From Candidatus Saccharimonadota bacterium (GTDB lineage: Bacteria; Patescibacteriota; Saccharimonadia; Saccharimonadales; Saccharimonadaceae): a stretch of DNA of 64,000 nucleotides. The notes beneath the pieces were generated by a model that worked only from the letters and a program-made list of their open reading frames with translations, had not been told where the DNA came from and did not search any database. A program made the translations under genes and the position numbers. The DNA lies in the NCBI GenBank assembly GCA_017431955.1, contig JAFRKC010000002.1, positions 1 to 64,000 of the forward strand, written 5' to 3'. This document shows positions 8,247-17,363 of this stretch, piece after piece; position 1 is the first letter of the stretch, and each line of letters starts with the position of its first letter.

Positions 8247-9476
8247 ATGATAAGAGTAAACTATCCTGATACCAAAGTTGATACAGAGAAAGCCAGGGAT
8301 ATTTTAGCTAAGATTAGCGAAAATCCAATGGGCGGTTGGTTAAATCTTCCTAAAAACTATGACAGAGAAGAATTTGCGCGTGTTAAAGAGGCCGCAAAAA
8401 GAATCAACGAAACCTCTAAGTATTTAGTTTGTATTGGTATTGGTGGCTCTTATCTTGGCCACCGTGCCCTGATTGAGGCTTTGAAACCATCCAGCTCCAC
8501 CAAAATCCTCTATGCTGGGAATTCCCTTAGCTCTAATTCATTAAAAGAGGTGTTAAATGAACTTGGCGACGCAGATTTTTCCATTAATGTCATCTCCAAA
8601 TCTGGTACTACTACTGAGCCAGCTATTGCTTTTCGTATTTTCAAAGAGAAGTTAATCGAAAAATATGGTGAAGAAGAGGCTAGCCGTCGCATTTTTGCCA
8701 CTACTGATGCCAACAAGGGTGCACTTCACGACGAAGCCGTTAAAAAGGGCTACACTCGTTTTGTCGTCCCAGATAGCATTGGTGGCAGATACTCTGTTTT
8801 CACCGCTGTTGGACTTTTGCCTCTGGCAGTTGCTGGGGTAAATATTGATGATTTGCTTGCTGGTGCCGCAGAATTTACCTCTGACCTAGATAACCCAGAA
8901 AACTCAAACATCTTGCGCTACGCCTTTACTCGCCATGATATCAGAGAAAAAGGTCACGATGTAGAAGTTTTGTCCTCTTTTGAGCCAAGTTTTGCCTATT
9001 TCAATGAATGGTGGAAGCAACTCTTTGGCGAGTCTGAAGGCAAAGACGGCAAAGGCATTTTTCCGGCCTCTGTAATTTGTACCACCGATCTCCATTCCAT
9101 GGGCCAATATCTGCAAGAAGGTAGGAGAAACATCTTTGAGACGGTCATCAAAGTTTTATCTAACGAAATTGATTTTGTAGTGCCAAAGACGCCAGATGAT
9201 TGCGATGGACTCGGTTATCTTGAAGGCAAGAGCCTGAATCATATCAATGAGCAAGCCCTAGAGGCTACAGTGAGCGCTCACAAGAGGGGCAATATCCCTG
9301 TTATTAAGATAGAAATGCCAGATATTTCCGCAAAATCTTTCGGCGCGCTGATTTATTTCTTCGAAACCGCCTGTGCCGTTTCGGCCATGCTGGGTGGGGT
9401 TAATCCTTTCGATCAGCCAGGGGTCGAAGAGTACAAAAATGAAATGTTTAAACTTCTTGGTAAAACCGGATTTTAA
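8247..9476 (+). CDS. pgi: Glucose-6-phosphate isomerase
   Basis: 409 residues, a short form of PGI. It interconverts glucose-6-phosphate and fructose-6-phosphate in the cytosol. Visible: CIGIGGSYLGHRA and VISKSGTTTEPA (the phosphate-binding SIS motifs), GGRYSVFTAVGLLPLAVAG (PGI signature), and the C-terminal region with FDQPGVEEYKNEMF. The start follows TTGGAGGAAAC. gpmI follows after 15 nt, so two glycolytic steps sit together, with the aldolase and enolase elsewhere in the window. Confidence 0.96.
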   Translation: MIRVNYPDTKVDTEKARDILAKISENPMGGWLNLPKNYDREEFARVKEAAKRINETSKYLVCIGIGGSYLGHRALIEALKPSSSTKILYAGNSLSSNSLKEVLNELGDADFSINVISKSGTTTEPAIAFRIFKEKLIEKYGEEEASRRIFATTDANKGALHDEAVKKGYTRFVVPDSIGGRYSVFTAVGLLPLAVAGVNIDDLLAGAAEFTSDLDNPENSNILRYAFTRHDIREKGHDVEVLSSFEPSFAYFNEWWKQLFGESEGKDGKGIFPASVICTTDLHSMGQYLQEGRRNIFETVIKVLSNEIDFVVPKTPDDCDGLGYLEGKSLNHINEQALEATVSAHKRGNIPVIKIEMPDISAKSFGALIYFFETACAVSAMLGGVNPFDQPGVEEYKNEMFKLLGKTGF

Positions 9477-9491
9477 TGATAAGATAATACT

Positions 9492-11099
9492 ATGGAAAAG
9501 AGTGGGCAAGAAAATACAAAAATTAGTTATAAAGGACCAGTAGTATTAGCCGTTTTGGACGGCGTAGGCCTAAGCTCTAAGCGCGATGGCAACGCCTTAC
9601 AACTTGCGCACACCGAATTTTTGAATAATCTTGCTAAAAATTATCCTGGAGTTGCGCTCAGGGCCTCCGGCGAAGCCGTTGGTATTTTGCCGGGTATTAT
9701 GGGAAATTCCGAAGTCGGTCATAATACAATCGGCTGCGGCCAGATTATTAAACAGGGTATCGCCAGCGTCGAAGAAGCCTTTGCTACGGGCAAAATTTGG
9801 CAATCTCAGGCTTGGCAAGATATTATGAACCGCCTAAAAAATAATCAAAGAACTCTCCACTTTAGCGGTATTTTCTCTGACGGCAATGTTCACAGTAGCA
9901 TTGACCATCTTGAAAAAATGATTGAAGAAGCCAATGCGAATAATATCAAGAGCATCCGCGTACATCTCGTTTTTGATGGTCGCGACGTACCACCTCAGTC
10001 CGAGCCGAAATACATCCAACGTCTAGAATCGTTTTTGCGCTATTTCCCAGACTGCGATTACAAAATCGCTTCTGGTGGTGGCAGGATGGTCTATGTTGCT
10101 GATCGCTACCAAAACGATTGGGGTATGGTAGAAAAAGGTTGGAATGCTATCGTACATGGTAAGGCCGAGCACCAATTTACTAACGCCACCGACGCCGTGC
10201 ACGCTTTTCGCGCCAAAGATCCGAATATTCAAGACCAATACTTACCGGCATTTGTTATAACGGATGCTAGCAACCAACCAATCGGCAAAGTTAAAGATGG
10301 CGACGCCTTCATCTACTATGATTTTCGTGCCGACCGCGCCATTGAAATCGCTATGGCTTTCACTTATAATGATTTTCCGTATTTTGATCGTGGCGCGCGC
10401 CCAGATGTCTATTTTGCCGGCATGACCGAATACAACTCCGACACTCACGTACCTGAACATCAGCTAGTTCCAGTCGTGCAGATCGACCACACGCTCAATA
10501 ATTTCCTTGGCGAACGGGGAATCTCTCAGCTCGCTATTTCTGAGACAGTCAAATTTGGTCACATTACCTATTATTTCAACGGCAACAGCTACGACAAAGC
10601 CTCTGGTGAAGAGCATATTCAGATAGATTCTGGCCCATCAGATTATGATAATCGTCCATGGATGAAAGCTGCCGAAATCACCGATGTTGCTCTGGAAAAT
10701 ATGGACAAATATCGTTTTATTCGCCTCAATTATCCTAATGGTGATATGGTCGGGCATCTCGCCAACATCGATTCTGGCATTATCGCCATGGAAGCGATTG
10801 ATATTCAGCTAGCACGCCTAGCCAAAAAAGTAGATGAGCTTGGCGGCGTTCTATTAATCACGGCCGACCACGGCAATATCGAAGAGCTCCTAGATCAATA
10901 CGGTCAGCCAAAGACTTCGCACACTACCAACCTAGTGCCATTTCTGATTTATGATAGCACCGAAAACCGAGCAAAATATCACCTAAGGAGATTAAATGAC
11001 GCCGGTCTTTCTAATATTGCCGCGACGGTTGCTACATTGCTAGGTCAAGATGATTATCCAGGCGAGTGGCGCGTTTCTCTGATAAATATGATAAAATAG
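9492..11099 (+). CDS. gpmI: 2,3-bisphosphoglycerate-independent phosphoglycerate mutase
   Basis: 535 residues, the normal iPGM length. It interconverts 3- and 2-phosphoglycerate through a phosphoserine intermediate with two metal ions. Visible: the alkaline-phosphatase-type metal site AVLDGVGLS, the catalytic serine in GIMGNSEVGHNTIG, the inserted phosphotransferase domain with HLVFDGRDVPP, and TADHGNIEE near the C terminus. There is no clear Shine-Dalgarno; a GATAAT sequence lies just upstream, so expression may come from pgi read-through or a short-leader promoter. The -10 of the next gene lies inside this gene's last codons. Confidence 0.96.
   Translation: MEKSGQENTKISYKGPVVLAVLDGVGLSSKRDGNALQLAHTEFLNNLAKNYPGVALRASGEAVGILPGIMGNSEVGHNTIGCGQIIKQGIASVEEAFATGKIWQSQAWQDIMNRLKNNQRTLHFSGIFSDGNVHSSIDHLEKMIEEANANNIKSIRVHLVFDGRDVPPQSEPKYIQRLESFLRYFPDCDYKIASGGGRMVYVADRYQNDWGMVEKGWNAIVHGKAEHQFTNATDAVHAFRAKDPNIQDQYLPAFVITDASNQPIGKVKDGDAFIYYDFRADRAIEIAMAFTYNDFPYFDRGARPDVYFAGMTEYNSDTHVPEHQLVPVVQIDHTLNNFLGERGISQLAISETVKFGHITYYFNGNSYDKASGEEHIQIDSGPSDYDNRPWMKAAEITDVALENMDKYRFIRLNYPNGDMVGHLANIDSGIIAMEAIDIQLARLAKKVDELGGVLLITADHGNIEELLDQYGQPKTSHTTNLVPFLIYDSTENRAKYHLRRLNDAGLSNIAATVATLLGQDDYPGEWRVSLINMIK
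11089..11097 (+). promoter_or_regulatory. Leaderless-type extended -10 for ZIP transporter
   Basis: TGATAAAAT, ending 6 nt before the ATG at 11104 and lying in the final codons of gpmI. Confidence 0.55.
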
Positions 11100-11103
11100 T
11101 CCC

Positions 11104-11790
11104 ATGGAAAATTTTCTTTTGATGATTCTGGCGACCATTTTGACCGCTTTGTTATCTCTTGTTGGTGGTTTTATTCTGCTTTTTGGCTCTAAAAAATCCG
11201 CAAAATTTGTGCAAAAATACGGCACTCCTTTCGCCGCTTTGGTTCTTCTCGCGGTAGTATTTTTAGATATTATCCCAGAGATTTTAGAAGAAGAAGCACT
11301 CCCAATTTGGCTACTAATTATGCTAATTATCTCTGGAATCATTATTTGTACTATGATTAGTTTTATCGCTGGGCATTTTCATAAACATGGTGACGAACAC
11401 ACTTACCATAACAAAAAACAAGCCGTGGCGATGCTAATTGTCGACTCTCTTCATACTGCAGTTGACGGCATAGTACTCGGAGCATCATTCGTTGCTGGAC
11501 ACGGTACAGGGTTGCTCGCGGCGCTTGCCACCACAGTACATGAAATACCTCAGGAAATTGGCGATTTTTCCATCATGATTCGCGCCAAAATCCCGGCCAA
11601 AAAAATAGCTAAACTTCAGATTATTTCCGGACTCATTTTGGTTCCGGCTGCCGTTATTGCTTATTTTGCCGGTAGTGTGATCGAGCCACATCTACCAATT
11701 TTGATGGCTCTCGTCGCCGGGTTCTTTTTGTATATTGCACTTGGCGAAATTTGGAGTATTATTAAAAGGATTAAGATTCGTAAGAAGTAA
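11104..11790 (+). CDS. ZIP-family metal transporter
   Basis: 228 residues with about seven hydrophobic segments. ZIP proteins bring Zn2+, Fe2+ or related divalent metals into the cytosol. The two metal-binding helices are clear: DSLHTAVDGIVLG and TTVHEIPQEIGDF. A His-rich loop (HFHKHGDEHTYHNKKQ) lies between the third and fourth helices, as in family members. The metal cannot be told from sequence. It begins 4 nt after gpmI with no Shine-Dalgarno, and an extended -10 sits 6 nt upstream. galU follows after 20 nt. Confidence 0.92.
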   Translation: MENFLLMILATILTALLSLVGGFILLFGSKKSAKFVQKYGTPFAALVLLAVVFLDIIPEILEEEALPIWLLIMLIISGIIICTMISFIAGHFHKHGDEHTYHNKKQAVAMLIVDSLHTAVDGIVLGASFVAGHGTGLLAALATTVHEIPQEIGDFSIMIRAKIPAKKIAKLQIISGLILVPAAVIAYFAGSVIEPHLPILMALVAGFFLYIALGEIWSIIKRIKIRKK

Positions 11791-11810
11791 CCCCATAAAA
11801 GGAGGAATTT

Positions 11811-12650
11811 ATGCCTAAAATTACCAAAGCTATTATCCCAGCCGCTGGATGGGGTACCAGACGCTTGCCGATTACTAAAGTCATCGAAAAGTCCATGTTG
11901 CCAGTAGGCAATAGACCACTCGTAGATTATTCTGTTCAAGAACTCATCGAAGCAGGCGTTACGGATATTTATATGGTTATCAGCAATGTTGAGCCATGCC
12001 AAGTTCGAGCTTTTTATAACGATAATATCGCACTCAACCAATATCTCGCCGATCGCGGCAAAGAAGATAGATTAAAGCTTGCCAAAACTTTACCAGATAA
12101 TGTTAAAATTCATTATGTTGTACAGGATCCATCCGGCAAATACGGTACGGCCGTGCCAGTTTGTATGGTTGCTGAAGAATACAACATTAATGAGCCAGTT
12201 TTCGTCTTCTTTGGCGATGATTTTGTTTGGAACCCAGGTGGCGAATCAGCAGCAAAATCACTGTTAAAATCCGTTAAAAATGATAACGAGTCCGCAATTC
12301 TCGGTGTAAAAGTTCCAAAAGAAGAAGTCGTAAAATATGGTGAAATTCTTGTAGAGGACGGTAAACTTGCCAAAATTACCGAGAAACCAAAACTAGAAGA
12401 CGTTAAAAGCGATTTAGTGCATGTCAGTAAATACATCATGTCCCCAGCACTTATTCAAGAAATGATTAAATATGTCCACGAGAACGATTTTGGACCTCTA
12501 GATCAAGAATATATGGCTACTGATCCGCTAGAAACCTTTATTGAAAATGGTGGGATCGTAAGAGTTGCGCCAACCACCGGTCAGTATCTAGACGGTGGCT
12601 CTATTGAAGGTTGGGTGCACGCTAACGATGTCGTATGCGGTAACAAATAA
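11811..12650 (+). CDS. galU: UTP--glucose-1-phosphate uridylyltransferase
   Basis: 279 residues, normal for GalU. It makes UDP-glucose from UTP and glucose-1-phosphate for surface polysaccharides and glycolipids. The nucleotide-binding motif AAGWGTRRLPITK is at the N terminus; FVFFGDDFVW carries the Mg-binding acidic residues, EKPKLEDVKSDLVHVSKYI follows, and QYLDGGSIEGWVHAN lies near the end. The ribosome binding site AAAGGAGGAATTT is strong. Its position after pgi/gpmI fits sugar-phosphate supply to envelope synthesis. Confidence 0.95.
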   Translation: MPKITKAIIPAAGWGTRRLPITKVIEKSMLPVGNRPLVDYSVQELIEAGVTDIYMVISNVEPCQVRAFYNDNIALNQYLADRGKEDRLKLAKTLPDNVKIHYVVQDPSGKYGTAVPVCMVAEEYNINEPVFVFFGDDFVWNPGGESAAKSLLKSVKNDNESAILGVKVPKEEVVKYGEILVEDGKLAKITEKPKLEDVKSDLVHVSKYIMSPALIQEMIKYVHENDFGPLDQEYMATDPLETFIENGGIVRVAPTTGQYLDGGSIEGWVHANDVVCGNK

Positions 12651-12672
12651 TCTTCAAATTTTATTCATTCTG

Positions 12673-12681
12673 TGATATAAT
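12673..12681 (+). promoter_or_regulatory. Leaderless-type extended -10 for HTH-MurA
   Basis: TGATATAAT, ending 7 nt before the ATG at 12689; no Shine-Dalgarno present. Confidence 0.6.
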
Positions 12682-12688
12682 TTCATCT

Positions 12689-14242
12689 ATGATGAAAGAG
12701 AAGACTTACCAAGAAAAAATTGGTGATATTATTGCTAAGTTGCGTATAGAAAAAAATATGACGCAGGCAGAACTCGCCAAGAAGATTGGCACTAGCCAAT
12801 CAGCTATTCATCGTATTGAAAAGGGAAATCAAAATATTTCTCTAGAAATGATAAAAAAGATTTCTAATTGTTTTGGCAATCATATACTCTCTATAAATGA
12901 CTCATCTTCTCAGAATTTTTGTGTCCATGGTGGCAAAGAACTTCACGGTGAAATTAAAGTAAATACCAGCAAAAATGCCGCTGTAGGCCTTATTTGTGCA
13001 TCACTTTTGAATACCGGGAGAACTACTCTCAAGCATATTGCGCGTATCGAAGAAGTTTTTCGCCTAGTCGAAGTCTTGGAGTCTATAGGCGTAAAATGTC
13101 GCTGGGTTAACGACCAAAAAGATCTCGAAATTATACCACCACGTGAATTAAAAATTAAAAATATTGACATTGTCGCAGCCAAAAAAACCCGCTCTATTAT
13201 CATGTTTATGGGGCCACTTCTCCACCGTTTCAGAAAATTCCAACTCCCTTATGCTGGTGGCTGTTCACTCGGCGTGCGCACTATCGAACCCCATCTTAGA
13301 GCACTCGCTGATTTTGGCCTTAAATTAAATTCCAAACCAACCAAAGGTTTTTATGACATTAGCGTCAATAAGGAAAAACTAGCAAAAGGCGAAAATAAAA
13401 AGATTATTTTGGTAGAAAGAGGCGATACCGTCACTGAAAACGCTATTATGGCCGCCGCTCTTTATCCTGGTAAAACTATTATCATTGGTGCTTCATCTAA
13501 CTACATGGTTCAAGACGTCTGTTTCTTCTTGCAAAGTTTAGGCGTAAAAATCAACGGTATCGGCACCACCACTTTAACCATAGAAGGCAATAACGGCTTA
13601 TTTAGTAAGAATATCAGCTATAGTCCATCCGAAGACCCGATCGAGGCTATGTCTCTAATCGCGGTTGGCCTTGTTACTAAATCCGAGATCACCATTAAGC
13701 GTGCGCCAATCGAATTTCTAGAAATAGAACTAGAAATTTTAAGGACCATGAACGCTAAAATCGAGGTTTCAGAAGAATATTTCTCCTACAATCACAGGAC
13801 CAGACTTGTCGACTTAAAAATTAAAAAATCTGTACTTCATGCGCCAGCAGACAAAATCCATCCAATGCCATTTCCAGGTCTTAATATCGACAACCTGCCA
13901 TTTTTTTCCGTTATTGCTGCCACCGCAAAAGGCAGAACTTTAATCCACGACTGGGTTTTCGAGAATCGCGCTATTTATACCACCGAACTTTCTAAATTAA
14001 ACGCTAACGTTGAACTGCTTGATGCTCACCGCGTTTATATTGAAGGCCCAACTAACTGGCGTCCAGCCGAAATTGCTGCTCCACCAGCACTTCGTCCAGC
14101 CATGGTAGTTTTGATTGCTATGCTTGCCGCTCCAGGAACGTCAATTCTCTACAACGTCTACACGATTAACAGAGGTTATCAAGACTTTGCATCGAGGCTC
14201 AGGACGCTCGGCGCAGATATTTCCTTGCTTGCTGGAATTTAA
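12689..14242 (+). CDS. XRE-type HTH fused to UDP-N-acetylglucosamine 1-carboxyvinyltransferase (MurA-like)
   Basis: 517 residues, about 95 longer than MurA. Residues about 8-70 form an XRE/Cro helix-turn-helix (MTQAELAKKIGTSQSAIHRIEKG). From about 85 onward is an EPSP-synthase-type fold. The MurA active-site loop GGCSLGVRTIEPHL keeps the PEP-attacking cysteine (Cys192); the substrate Lys-Asn in NTSKNAAVGLIC and an Asp in LNIDNLPFF are also present. MurA catalyses the first committed step of peptidoglycan synthesis. The fusion suggests DNA-linked regulation by the enzyme or its substrate, or autoregulation; this is inference. Another murA may exist elsewhere, in which case this copy could be mainly a regulator. 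Confidence 0.9.
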   Translation: MMKEKTYQEKIGDIIAKLRIEKNMTQAELAKKIGTSQSAIHRIEKGNQNISLEMIKKISNCFGNHILSINDSSSQNFCVHGGKELHGEIKVNTSKNAAVGLICASLLNTGRTTLKHIARIEEVFRLVEVLESIGVKCRWVNDQKDLEIIPPRELKIKNIDIVAAKKTRSIIMFMGPLLHRFRKFQLPYAGGCSLGVRTIEPHLRALADFGLKLNSKPTKGFYDISVNKEKLAKGENKKIILVERGDTVTENAIMAAALYPGKTIIIGASSNYMVQDVCFFLQSLGVKINGIGTTTLTIEGNNGLFSKNISYSPSEDPIEAMSLIAVGLVTKSEITIKRAPIEFLEIELEILRTMNAKIEVSEEYFSYNHRTRLVDLKIKKSVLHAPADKIHPMPFPGLNIDNLPFFSVIAATAKGRTLIHDWVFENRAIYTTELSKLNANVELLDAHRVYIEGPTNWRPAEIAAPPALRPAMVVLIAMLAAPGTSILYNVYTINRGYQDFASRLRTLGADISLLAGI

Positions 14243-14252
14243 TCAATAACTT

Positions 14253-14261
14253 TGTTAGAAT
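14253..14261 (+). promoter_or_regulatory. Leaderless-type extended -10 for helicase gene
   Basis: TGTTAGAAT, ending 6 nt before the ATG at 14268. Confidence 0.5.
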
Positions 14262-14267
14262 TAAAAA

Positions 14268-16259
14268 ATGCAAATATTGGATCAGCTTAATCCAGCTCAA
14301 GTTGAGGCCGTAGAAACTTTATCTGGCCCGATTTTGATTTTGGCTGGCGCTGGCTCCGGTAAAACCAAAACTTTAACTCATAGAATTGCGAATTTAATTG
14401 TTCATGGCGTTCCGCCACAGAATATTTTGGCGGTGACTTTTACCAACAAAGCCGCCAAAGAAATGCGCACGCGTCTATGGAATTTAGTTGAGCCAGAACA
14501 AGCTGCTATAGCTCCGGACCCACCATACAACTTCATGCCGTACGTGGGAACTTTTCACGGAATTTGTGTCAAAATTTTGCGCCAAGAACACGAAGCCGCG
14601 GGCTTAGACCGCGATTTTGTTATCTATGATACCGAAGATCAGCAATCGTTGATCAAACGAATCATCAAAAACTTAAATATAGACGATAAATCTTTAAAAC
14701 CTAAATCCGTTCAGTCTATCATTAGCAAATGCAAAAACGAAGGCACCTCTGCTGAAGAATATGGCGCCTCTGCACTCTATCCTAAGCAAAAAAATATTGC
14801 CAAAATTTTTGAACGTTACGAAATCGAAAAAGCCAAATCAAACGCCCTAGATTTTGACGATCTACTAATTTTTACCGTTAGACTTTTTAAAAACAATCAG
14901 GAAGTCAGAGATGATTGGCGCAAACGTTTCAAACATATTTTAATTGACGAATATCAAGATACCAACGTGGTCCAATATAAATTGATTAAACTTTTAGTTA
15001 ACGAAGAATTGAATATTTGCGTGGTTGGCGATGACTGGCAATCAATTTACTCCTGGCGTGGCGCTGATTTTACTAATATTCTAAACTTTGAAAAAGATTT
15101 TCCTAATGCCAAAGTCGTAAAACTCGAGCAAAACTATCGCAGCACCGGAAATATTCTGGATGCATCCCAAGCTATTATCAACAAAAATAAAGTCAGGACC
15201 GAAAAAATTTTATTTACCAAAGCCGGCAAGGGAAAACCAATCGTGATAGAATCTCTGCGTGACGAAAATTCAGAGGCTATTTGGGTTGCTATGCAAATTC
15301 GTAGAATGATGGATAGTGGCAGGAATTTTTCCGATTTTGCAATTTTATATCGTACCAACGCTCAGTCCTATGCTTTTGAAAAAGCCTTCATCAACTACAA
15401 AATCCCATACAAAATTATTGGCGGCGTGCGTTTTTATGATCGCAGGGAAGTAAAAGACATTTTGGCGATCTTAAAACTTCTTCTCAACCCGCGTGATTTT
15501 GTTAGCCTAGAAAGAGTTGCGCATAATGTTTTATCTGGTGTGGGCGAAGCAAGCCTCAGAAAAATCTTTGATTTTCTAGATCAGCATAGCGACATCAAAA
15601 CACTATCCGATCAAGAATTTCTATCCATTCTCTCGCCAAAAGCCAAAAAGAGCATTTCTAAATTAGCAAGTTTTATAGAACAGATGAGCTTGGATGGCGC
15701 TCCGGCAGATATAGTTCGTAGCGCAGTCGAATATTTTGACTTCAAAGAATTACTCAACGACGGTACGCCGAGCGGTGAAGATCGTATTGCCAACCTTGCC
15801 GTCCTAGTCGACAATGCCGCCACCTACAGCACTATGGAAGATTTTCTAGCCGATGCAGCATTAATGTCCAGCGCGGACGAATCTTCCGCCAAAAATTCTG
15901 TCACGCTCATGACTCTTCACGCGGCCAAAGGCCTAGAATTCCCAGTAGTTTTCTTAGTTGGCATGGAAGACGGACTTTTCCCAAGTGCCAGATCCGAAAA
16001 GGAGGCAGACCTAGAAGAGGAAAGAAGATTAGCTTATGTTGGCATGACGCGTGCTATGCAAGAACTTTTTTTAACCTATGCCCAGTCAAGGTTTTCGTTT
16101 GGCGGGCGCAATTACTGTACTCCATCTAGGTTCTTATTTGATCTCGGGTATAACCCCTATGGCTCAAACGAATATACAGACGAAGATTACGAAGGCAATG
16201 ACTTTTCAGATGGTGATTTTGACCCATTTCCGCCAGATGACGTACCAGTCTTTGAATAA
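14268..16259 (+). CDS. pcrA: UvrD/PcrA-type superfamily 1 DNA helicase
   Basis: 663 residues. A 3'-5' helicase for nucleotide excision repair, replication restart and removal of bound proteins. Motifs in order: Q motif (LNPAQVEAVE), Walker A GAGSGKTKTL, TFTNKAAKEM, Walker B LIDEYQDTN, GDDWQSIYSWRGA, QNYRST, TLHAAKGLEFPVVF and RRLAYVGMTRA. The acidic C-terminal tail replaces the Tudor-like RNA-polymerase-binding domain of larger PcrA. It could also be named uvrD. uvrA and uvrC are also in this window, at distant loci. Confidence 0.94.
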   Translation: MQILDQLNPAQVEAVETLSGPILILAGAGSGKTKTLTHRIANLIVHGVPPQNILAVTFTNKAAKEMRTRLWNLVEPEQAAIAPDPPYNFMPYVGTFHGICVKILRQEHEAAGLDRDFVIYDTEDQQSLIKRIIKNLNIDDKSLKPKSVQSIISKCKNEGTSAEEYGASALYPKQKNIAKIFERYEIEKAKSNALDFDDLLIFTVRLFKNNQEVRDDWRKRFKHILIDEYQDTNVVQYKLIKLLVNEELNICVVGDDWQSIYSWRGADFTNILNFEKDFPNAKVVKLEQNYRSTGNILDASQAIINKNKVRTEKILFTKAGKGKPIVIESLRDENSEAIWVAMQIRRMMDSGRNFSDFAILYRTNAQSYAFEKAFINYKIPYKIIGGVRFYDRREVKDILAILKLLLNPRDFVSLERVAHNVLSGVGEASLRKIFDFLDQHSDIKTLSDQEFLSILSPKAKKSISKLASFIEQMSLDGAPADIVRSAVEYFDFKELLNDGTPSGEDRIANLAVLVDNAATYSTMEDFLADAALMSSADESSAKNSVTLMTLHAAKGLEFPVVFLVGMEDGLFPSARSEKEADLEEERRLAYVGMTRAMQELFLTYAQSRFSFGGRNYCTPSRFLFDLGYNPYGSNEYTDEDYEGNDFSDGDFDPFPPDDVPVFE

Positions 16260-16271
16260 AAAAGCGATAAG

Positions 16272-16280
16272 TGGTATAAT
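16272..16280 (+). promoter_or_regulatory. Leaderless-type extended -10 for YabE-like gene
   Basis: TGGTATAAT, ending 6 nt before a GTG start at 16287. The intervening TAGGAG plus GTG looks like a Shine-Dalgarno but has no suitable downstream start. Confidence 0.55.
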
Positions 16281-16286
16281 TAGGAG

Positions 16287-17363
16287 GTGAGATTTTCTCA
16301 TTTTAATTTGAACAAATTTACCCTAGTCTCAGGGATTATATTCTTTGGGGCTGTTTTTGCTTTGCTTTCAGCATCTATACCTAAAACTTTTGCCGATAAT
16401 CCAGATTCAAATATTACCAGGAGTTCAGAAAATCACTTTGTCACAATCTATGATCAGGGGTCAAGTCTGACTATAAAGACTAACGCTAGTACGGTAGAAG
16501 AAGCATTAAAAAACGCTGACATCATCCTGGGTGATTCAGATGTCGTAGAGCCAGGGTTGTCATCGGCTATCAACGCGGATAACTTTTTCATTAACATTTA
16601 CCGTGCTCATCCCGTTATCATCATCGATGGCAAAAATTCTCAATATGCATTAGTTTCCAGTTATGACCCAAAAACAGCTATTGTTAGCGCCGGTATTACC
16701 ATCTACGATGGCGACGAAATCAAAACTCAGACCAACAATAATTTTCTAGAAATTGGCTCCGCTATTGTTTATAAAATTATACGAAATGGCGGCAGGACTA
16801 TCACTGTAGAAGAAGAAATTCCATTTGAAGAAGAAACCGTTAAAGACTATGATATTGGCGCCGGGAATACCGAAGTTCGTCAGCTGGGGGAAGTTGGTCT
16901 AAAAACTATGATCTACGAAGTTCAATATATAGACGGGGAAGAAGTGTCTCGCAAATTAGTCTCCGAAAAAAACACAAAAGAACCAGTTAAACGTATCGTC
17001 GCTGTCGGTGCTAGCCAAATTGAAATGAATCCGCTCACACCTTCAAAGGGACGCAATAGATACACTACTACCGGAGCCGATGGCCGCACTATAGAAAGAC
17101 AAGAAACATTCTATGATCTTGATATGTCTAGAGTAATGGCGGCAAACTGTGGTGGCGGAGGTTATTCTGTGCGCGAAGATGGCGTAAAAGTAGATAAAGA
17201 CGGCTATGTCATCGTTGCAGCAAACCTTAATCTTTACCCACGCTGTTCTATTGTTGAAACATCGCTCGGCCAAGGCAAAGTTTACGATACGGGTACATTT
17301 GCTGTATCGAGCCCAGAACAATTTGATATTGCCACCGATTGGAGTAAACGGGATGGCATCTAA
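16287..17363 (+). CDS. YabE-like secreted protein: ubiquitin-like DUF348, G5 and 3D domains
   Basis: 358 residues starting with GTG. An N-terminal hydrophobic segment (about 13-32) acts as signal or anchor. DUF348 repeats follow (STVEEALKNADIILGDSD, about 67-175), then a G5 domain (about 175-255, ending KRIVAVGAS). The C-terminal part (about 290-358) resembles a 3D domain, with acidic positions in GKVYDTG and FDIATDW. Related proteins (YabE, Rpf) remodel peptidoglycan. It overlaps rsmA by one base (TAATG). The yabE-(rnmV)-ksgA order with metG nearby is the same neighbourhood as in Bacillus, minus rnmV and dcoD. Confidence 0.85.
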   Translation: MRFSHFNLNKFTLVSGIIFFGAVFALLSASIPKTFADNPDSNITRSSENHFVTIYDQGSSLTIKTNASTVEEALKNADIILGDSDVVEPGLSSAINADNFFINIYRAHPVIIIDGKNSQYALVSSYDPKTAIVSAGITIYDGDEIKTQTNNNFLEIGSAIVYKIIRNGGRTITVEEEIPFEEETVKDYDIGAGNTEVRQLGEVGLKTMIYEVQYIDGEEVSRKLVSEKNTKEPVKRIVAVGASQIEMNPLTPSKGRNRYTTTGADGRTIERQETFYDLDMSRVMAANCGGGGYSVREDGVKVDKDGYVIVAANLNLYPRCSIVETSLGQGKVYDTGTFAVSSPEQFDIATDWSKRDGI

